Positions 57,373 to 64,000 of a DNA stretch of 64,000 nucleotides are shown one piece after another. Numbering within the stretch: position 1 is the first letter of the stretch; every line of letters starts with the position of its first letter. This DNA is from Daldinia sp. FL1419 (Eukaryota; Ascomycota; Sordariomycetes; Xylariales; Hypoxylaceae), in the NCBI GenBank assembly GCA_025201765.1, contig MU623467.1, positions 40,307 through 104,306 on the forward strand. Reading direction: 5' to 3'. The notes beneath the pieces are model-generated. The model had not been told where the DNA came from. It did no database searches and was given only the letters and a program-made list of their open reading frames with translations. The translations under genes and the position numbers were made by a program.

Positions 57373-58574
57373 GCCACTGAAGAAACAAGCTAGCCAATGG
57401 AAATATTAATAAAAGGCAAGTGAAAGAATGAGTCTTCTGCATCTTGTGTCACCAGCCTACGCCTAAAAGTTAAAATTTGACGTAATGATTTATCCTCGTC
57501 GCCCCTTCTCTCTTTTTTTTTTTCTTTTTTCCCTGCCTCCATCAACGAATATGCATGCCCGGCGATGTATCAGTAACATCTCCGAGACCACCCAACTACC
57601 TAGGTACCTACTTCCTTCTATGGGTACGAAATGTAAAATCACTTAAGTGGGTGGCTTGCACCTAGCGTTTTAATAGCGACTCATACCTAATCCTATAGGT
57701 CCTGGATAGGTAATAGCTAGGTACCTATGTCATACGATGATTTAAACTCTTTACTCCGGAGATAGAGATTCCGGTTGATAGGTGATACAGGTAATCATTG
57801 GCCATGTTTCCCAAATGAAACGGTGGTGGCATTTCGTCTGATCAATACGTAACAAGAAGCAACGTGCTCCAACCAGGCCGACATGTTAGGTAGATTACGA
57901 GTATCGTAGGTACTTAAGGTATATAAATTCTACGATCCAGGTTTTCGGGTCTTTCCGTATCAAATAATTTACATCTGTACGTAGTTAACTTAACTTATTC
58001 AACAAGATGCTATGTTCTATTTGGATTAGTTTGAGATGAATATTCTATTAAATATGCTTATTGGCAGCTTTTTTCTTGGTTATTAGAATGAATGCCATTC
58101 TGCGTAAACGTGCCATTCTTTTCAGAATCATTATGTTTCGAGCCTTGCTTAGAACCTAGCCCGTCTGCCTCCCCCTGTCATGAACTACTAAAAATGAGGC
58201 TATGTGTTCATCTGCTAATAGTTTGATTTGTTGCGGCCGGCATAACCGAGCAGGAATAACCTTTTCTTTTTAAATATGTATTTTTCTTTCCTCTTACAAA
58301 CTATCAACAGAAACAAAAGTAACCTCAACAATTATTACATTGTGGGTAAAAGTCTTCCGTAAACCTTCCTGTCCCAGAATTGAACATATATATGATTGAC
58401 CTTGTCACATGAGTCTGGCTTCATGCGGGTTTAAATGCTAATAGTGGAGGTTGATGGGTTAAACCTATTGATAAGGTTACATGGATGGGTACGGTGTTTA
58501 ATACAAGGCTGTAGCTACGGGCTAAGGCAATTATGTGGAGGCAGTGCTCCGCTTGTATTGACTATTTAGTTTGA
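57373..58574. other. Intergenic spacer before the AT-rich block
   Basis: 1.2 kb with CTAGGTACC words near 57600 and 57715 and a T-rich tract (57510-57530). No gene. Confidence 0.5.
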
Positions 58575-58702
58575 ATTGTGAGATGAAGAAAGAAAGAAAA
58601 GAATTCCAGTCTCTTCTTTCAAAGAAAGCTATTTTACATTTCAATAAGTGATCTAACGTGGCAGGTGCGGGGCACCTGTAAGTGGGGCAAATGGGGCCGT
58701 TG
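58575..58702 (+). repeat. Dispersed element, copy B (inverted relative at 35862-35985)
   Basis: Contains AAGAAAGAAAAGAATTCCAG, AAAGCTATTTTACATTT, the palindromic core GGCAGGTGCGGGGCACCTG and GGGCCGTT, collinear with copy A on the opposite strand. It sits exactly at the border of the AT-rich block, as a transposon end might. Confidence 0.65.
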
Positions 58703-59429
58703 CTGCTGTCTTCTCTTTTGATGCCTTTTTTTTTTCTGTCTATCCCAATCCATATTATGTATTTTATATTTATTTAAATTCTAATTAAAAGAAAAAAAGG
58801 GGAAAAACAGGTTGAGAAAGTAAATATAATTGCAGAAATTGCTTCTTATCTTCTTATATATATAAGATTATAAATACCTGGATTTAAATCCATATTGAAA
58901 ATGTATAGGGAATATTAGGTCATTAGGAATTATTTATAAATAATATTAAATTAATATAAATTTTAAATAAAAGGAAAAATAAATATAATTAATAAATCTA
59001 TATCTTTCTTATTTCATTAATTGCATCATAATCCTAATTGACCAATTAATTTTCAAAGAAATCCCTTATACTTTTAAATATTTTTAACTATTATATAACA
59101 ATTTTTTATTAGAAATATATATAATTTATCTTAAAAGATCATAAATTTAGTTATTTTTTAAATAATATTAATTATTAATATTTTTATATAAATTTCAAAT
59201 TAATATAATGAATTAAAATGGTTAAAGATTTTTTTTATACCTTGTACGTATGCTTGTGGCTTCTTGTGGCATATAGCTTTTTTGGTTGAACAGGAGTTTA
59301 TATTAGTAAAATTCCCTTATAAATTATTTAATTAAAATATTGAACAAATGTTTTAATTAATCAGGTACTCTAATTCAACAAAAATTCTAATTTAATAAGA
59401 ACTCTAATTCAATAAGAGTTCTAATAGCT

Positions 59430-60300
59430 AGATATAAGGTAATTATATCTTGAAGAAAGTAAGTATTAAAGTAATTAAATAAAAGGTTAATAAAATTAAT
59501 TATTAATAATGGTAGTTGGTACTTAAAAAAAAGAAAAGATAATATATTCAATAAAGGAAAGAAATTATAAATTATTATAAAAAGTTATATAAAAGATAAT
59601 GTTTAAAGAATTTAATTTAATCAAATAAGAATTAATATTTGGGGGTTTATATATTAAATAAAAATTCTAATTTAGGGTTAATGTTATTAAATAGGAGCTT
59701 TAATAATTATTTAAATATAAGATAATTATATCTTAAAAAAATATTTAAATAATTAAATAAAAGGTTAATTAATAGAGGTAATTATTAATATTTAAGAGGT
59801 AAAATGGATAATATATTTAATTAAAGATAAAAAAATCATATATTATCTTAAGAAATTATATAAAAAATAATATTAAAAAAGTTTAATTTAATTAAATAAA
59901 AATTAATTCTTAAAAATTTATATATTAAATAAGAATTTTAATTAAATAAGAGCTTTAATAGTTACTTAGATGTAAGGTGATTATATATTAAGGAAGGTAT
60001 TAAAATAATTAAATAAGAAGTTAATAGAGGTAATTGTTGGTAATGGTAGTTAATGTTTAAAAAATAGAATAAATAATATATTTATTTAATAAAAAAGTAA
60101 ATTTATAAATTATTATAAAGGTTATAAAAAAGTAATAATTTTATAGAACTTAATTTGATTAAATAAGAATTAATATTTAAAAGTTTATATATTAAATAGG
60201 AACTTTAATAGCTTTTATAGGATATGCTTTATACTTTAACTATCCAATAATAGGCCAGAAGATATATAAAAGAGAGGATATAAAGTAATTATATTTTAAA
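59430..60300. repeat. Tandem repeat, about 250-300 bp unit, decayed
   Basis: Anchor words AAGGTAATTATATCTTGAAG (near 59437), AAGATAATTATATCTTAAAA (near 59720), TAAGGTGATTATATATTAAG (near 59970) and AAAGTAATTATATTTTAAAG (near 60265) mark four unit starts. A second anchor, TTTATATATTAAATA, recurs near 59645, 59920 and 60183. Confidence 0.65.
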
Positions 60301-60789
60301 GAAGAAAATAGAATAATTGGGTAGAATAAATTATTATATATAATTATTTGTAAATAATAACAATTTATAAGAAATTATATTTAAAAAAAGATTAAAATTA
60401 TATATTATTATATGAAATTTTATAAAGAAATTAATTAAATAAAATTTGAAGAGCCTGTATTAATTAAATAAGAAAAGTAATTTTTGAAAGTTTATTTATA
60501 TTTAAAAGAATTATAGAGACCTAGGAAGTTTGGTTATCCAGGATAAAATCCGGTATATTATACTGAAACTCTTTTAATAAATTATTATGTGAAATTGATA
60601 AGAAATTGATAATAATTGATAAGAGCTGATAAGAGCTGATAAGAGCTGATAAAGTGGTTGATAAGCTGATAAGGGGTAAAAAACCACATTAAAAATTTAA
60701 AGTTTAAGAAAATATTTATGATTGGGTACATCCTTACTTAAACTGATCAAACAGGAAAACAATTTATTTATATTAAATTTAACCTTTAA

Positions 60790-61600
60790 TAGCTCTTTTA
60801 AGAGATGCCTTAACCCTACACTTTTATTATACGAAATTTTATGGTTTTAAAAATTAATAATTCTATCCTTAAGAACTTAAGTTGATCAAATAGGAAAATA
60901 ATTTTTGGAAATTTATTTATATTAAATTTAAACTTTAATAACTCTTGTAGGATATGTTTTACATTTTATTATATAAATTTTTATAGAAAAATTAATGATT
61001 GAAAACATCTTAATTTAAACTAATCAAATAGGAAAACAACTTTTAAAAGTTTATTTATATTAAATATAAATTTTAATTAAATAATAACTCCTACAGGATA
61101 TACCCTGCAATTTTATTATATGAAGTTTTATGGAAAATTGATAATTTTATATTTAAAAACTTAAGCTAATTAAATAAGAAATAACTTTTAAGGATTTATT
61201 TATATTAAATAAGAATTTTAATAGTTTTTGTAGGATATGCCTTGTAGTTTTATTATACAAAACTCTATCAAAAACTGACAATTTTATATTTAAGAACTTA
61301 AATTAATTAAATAAGAAAACAACTTCTAAAGGCTTATTTACATATTAAAAAACCTATAAAAACCTTAAAAAAATTAAATTAACGGACTTTATCCTAACCT
61401 TATCACCCCAATTTATTATTATAAAAAAATTAATAATTCTATATTTAAGAATTTAAATTAATCAAATAAGAAAATAACTTTTAAAAGCTTATTTATATAT
61501 TAAAAAATTTATAAAAACTTTAAAAAAGTTAGTTCTATAAAGGCTAATAAGGTTTTACAACCTTTTGTAAGAACCCGCCTTTAAAAAAAATAAAAAATAA
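60790..61600. repeat. Tandem repeat, about 145 bp unit, first array (about 4 units)
   Basis: The anchor (A)GGATATGCC/T...TTTTATTATA recurs near 60800, 60945, 61092 and 61230. Each copy is followed by AAAATTAATAATTTTATATT and AATTAAATAAGAAAATAA-type words and a TTTATTTATATTAAAT word. Confidence 0.7.
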
Positions 61601-62299
61601 TAAAAAAATTTATGTAATTGGAATAACTTAATTATAAAAATAATTAAAAAAAGAATTTAATTAAAAATATAAGAATAATTTTAAAGAAGTTAATAGGGTT
61701 TTTGTAGGGTAATATTTATTACATAAATATACTATCTCAATTTATTATAATTTTGTTAGCAGGAAGGAGCTTTATAGCACCTGCCTAACTTATTATATAA
61801 TTAAAGTACGTACCAGGGCTAAACCCAGGTTCCCACTTAAAATAGGTTAACCTACAAATTTCCTAATTTTTAAATAATTCTACTTATTTATTAAATACAA
61901 CAACATATCACAATCCAATAATTCTTTTATAATAACACTTCATTTAAAAATAAAAATTTTAATAATTATCCAGGACAAAGTCCAATATATTATACTAAAA
62001 CTTTCTAATAAATTACTATATGAAATTAATAAGAAATTAATAAAAAATTAATAAATAATTAATAAATAATTAATAAATAATTAATAAGAAATTAATAATA
62101 ATTAATAAGTTAATAAGAGCTAATTAAAGTTGATAAAGTGGTTAATAAATTGATAAAAAATAAAAAAAAATATATTAAAAATTTAAAGTTTAAGAAAATA
62201 TTTATAATTAAGTGCATTTTTTTTATTAATAAGAATTTAAGTTAATTAAATAAGAAAATAATTTCTAAGGGCTTATTTATATTAAATATAAATTTTAAT

Positions 62300-63700
62300 A
62301 ACTTTTATAAAATATACTTTAACCCTACATTTTTATTGTATAAAATTCTATAATTTTAAAAATTAACAATTTTATCCTTGAAAATTTGAGCTAATTAAAT
62401 AAGAAAATAATTTTTGGAAATTTATTTATATTGAACAGGAGCTCTAATAGCTTTTGCAAAATATGTTTTACAATTTATTATACAAATTTTTATAGAAAAA
62501 TTAATAATTAAGTACATCCTAACTTAAACTAATCAAACAAAAAACAATTTCTAAAGGTTTATTTACGTTAAATAAGAATTTTAATAACTTTTACAGGATA
62601 TGCCCTGCATTTTATCGTATAAATTTCTATAAAAAAACTAATAATTCTATACTTAAAAACTAAAGCTGATTAAATAGGAAATAATTTCTAAAAGGTTATT
62701 TATATTGAATATGGGTTCTAATTAAATAAGAGTTTTTGTAAAATATGCCTTGCAATTTTATCGTACAAAGCTCTATAGAAAATTAATAATTTTATACTTA
62801 AGAATTTAAATTAATCAAATAAAAATTAATACTTAAAAGCCTATACATTAAACATAAACTCTAATTAAATAAAAACTCCTACAAAACATGCCCTGCAATT
62901 TTATCGTATAAAACTAATAATTCTATTTTTAAAAACTTAAACTAATCAAATAAGAAAATAACTTCTGGAGGTTTATTTATATTGAACAAAAGCTTTAATT
63001 AAATAAGAGCTTTAATAGCTCCTGTAAAATATGCCCTGCAATTTTATCGTACAAAACTCTATAGAAAAACTAATAATTAAATACATTTTAATTTAAACTA
63101 ATCAAACAGCAAAACAATTTTTAAAAGTTTATTTATATTAAATAGGAACTTTAATTGAATAGGGATTTTAATAGCTCCTATAGGATATACACTAACCCTA
63201 CACTTTTATTGTACGAATTTTTATGGAAAAATTGATGATTTTGTGTTTGAGAACTGGAGTTGATTAAATAGGAAAATAATTTCTAAAAAGCTTTAATAAC
63301 TTTTGCAGGATATGCCTTAACCTTATATTTTTTTTAAAAATTAATAATTTTATGTTAGAGAACTTGAGTTAATTAAATAGGAAAATAATTTTTAAAGGCT
63401 TATTTATATTAAATATAAATTTTAATTAAATAGAAGTTTTAATTAAATAAAAATTTTTGCAAAATATGCCCTAACCCTATATTTTTATTGTATAAAGCTT
63501 TATAGTTTTAAAAACTAACAATTTTATATTTAAGAATATAAGTTGATTAAATAAGAGAACAACTCTTATAGGCTTATTTATATACAAAATAACTTATAGA
63601 AACTTTAATTAAAAAGATTAAATTGATGGATTTCGTTCTAGCCCTGTTACTCCAACTTATTGTTATAGAAAAATTAATAATTTTATATTTGAGAATTTAA
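62300..63700. repeat. Tandem repeat, about 145 bp unit, second array (about 9 units)
   Basis: The same unit as in 60790-61600, with anchors near 62308, 62457, 62595, 62738, 62882, 63027, 63180, 63307 and 63460 (spacing 127-153 bp). Several copies keep ATGCCCTGCAATTTTATCGT, which may be close to the undecayed sequence. Confidence 0.7.
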
Positions 63701-63851
63701 GCTGATTAAATAGGAAAATAATTTCTAAAAATTTATTTATATTTTAAAAAGCCTATAAAAACCTTAAAAGGATTAATTCTATAGAAATTAATAAGGTCTT
63801 GCAACTTCAATTACGTAATTACACTACAACCCTCTATAAACCTCCCCCCCT

Positions 63852-63888
<37 letters not shown>

Positions 63889-64000
63889 CTTATGTAATTA
63901 AGATGATTCAGTTATAAAAATAATTAAAAAAGAAATTTAATTAAAAACATAAAATATAATAATTTAAAAATTTATTTAAATAAAATTAAATATATTAAAT

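Larger units (their letters stand above)
58703..64000. repeat. Extremely AT-rich, probably RIP-mutated repeat block (runs off the right edge)
   Basis: The base composition shifts sharply near 58.7 kb to mostly A and T, with dense TA, TTAA and AAAT and very few C or G. No frame of coding character exists. The block consists of decayed repeats: units of about 250-300 bp in 59430-60300, and units of about 145 bp in 60800-61600 and 62300-63700, with longer segments also duplicated. Repeated DNA turned to AT is the typical product of repeat-induced point mutation in ascomycetes. A slightly GC-richer island (about 61755-61860, with TAGCACCTGCCTAAC) is embedded. It could be centromeric, subtelomeric or an old transposon nest; the window cannot decide. 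Confidence 0.85.

Noticed and set aside
61758..61850. Possible decayed tRNA or SINE in the AT-rich block
   Set aside because: A T-arm-like word (minus strand) does not form a proper stem and no acceptor stem was found.
1..64000. CRISPR arrays, phage or viral genes, toxin genes, secondary-metabolite clusters, self-splicing introns
   Set aside because: None seen on either strand; tandem repeats here lack spacer structure and no polyketide, peptide synthetase, terpene or viral domains were recognised.

Overview
This window is nuclear DNA from a filamentous ascomycete, most likely a sordariomycete. The evidence is short spliceosomal introns (about 49-104 nt, GT-AG plus one probable GC-AG), fungus-specific protein families, a fused tryptophan synthase, a dispersed 5S rRNA gene with degraded relatives, and a strongly AT-rich block that looks mutated by repeat-induced point mutation (RIP). 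Genes carry none to five introns and lie singly on both strands. I see no operon, virus, secondary-metabolite cluster or CRISPR array. The lineage is inferred, and no species can be named from the sequence.

Left part (1-13.9 kb), compact and mostly housekeeping: the 3' part of an Rxt3-like Rpd3L histone deacetylase subunit; SDHAF4 (succinate dehydrogenase assembly); an intron-containing tRNA-Arg(UCG); a 5S rRNA relic; bifunctional tryptophan synthase with a CPC1/Gcn4-type TGACTCA site upstream; mitochondrial ribosomal protein bL28m; a conserved-looking protein of unknown function; mitochondrial aspartate aminotransferase, whose six-exon structure includes exons of 3 and 10 nt; and a small single-pass membrane protein.

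Middle (13.9-41.8 kb), gene-poor: long spacers rich in microsatellites and TAGGTACC-type words separate an unrecognised two-exon gene, an MFS hexose transporter, an intact 5S rRNA gene, a double-psi beta-barrel membrane protein, a C2H2 zinc-finger regulator with an N-terminal coiled coil, and a Yos9/OS-9 ER lectin ending in KEEL.

Right part (41.8-57.4 kb), denser: a CM1 (centrosomin motif) coiled-coil protein, an HhH-GPD DNA glycosylase, a 1000-residue Zn(II)2Cys6 transcription factor, battenin (CLN3/Btn1), an App1-type phosphatidate phosphatase and a GST-like protein. The last 5.3 kb (58.7-64 kb) is an extremely AT-rich block without genes. It is built from decayed tandem repeats (about 145-bp and about 270-bp units) arranged in larger direct repeats. 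A roughly 125-bp element at its left edge has an inverted relative at 35.9 kb.

No novel multi-gene system is apparent. The most notable observations are the 3-nt exon in the aminotransferase gene, the layered repeat structure of the AT-rich block, the inverted pair of dispersed elements, and the 5S relics. All domain and family calls were made by eye without database searches.
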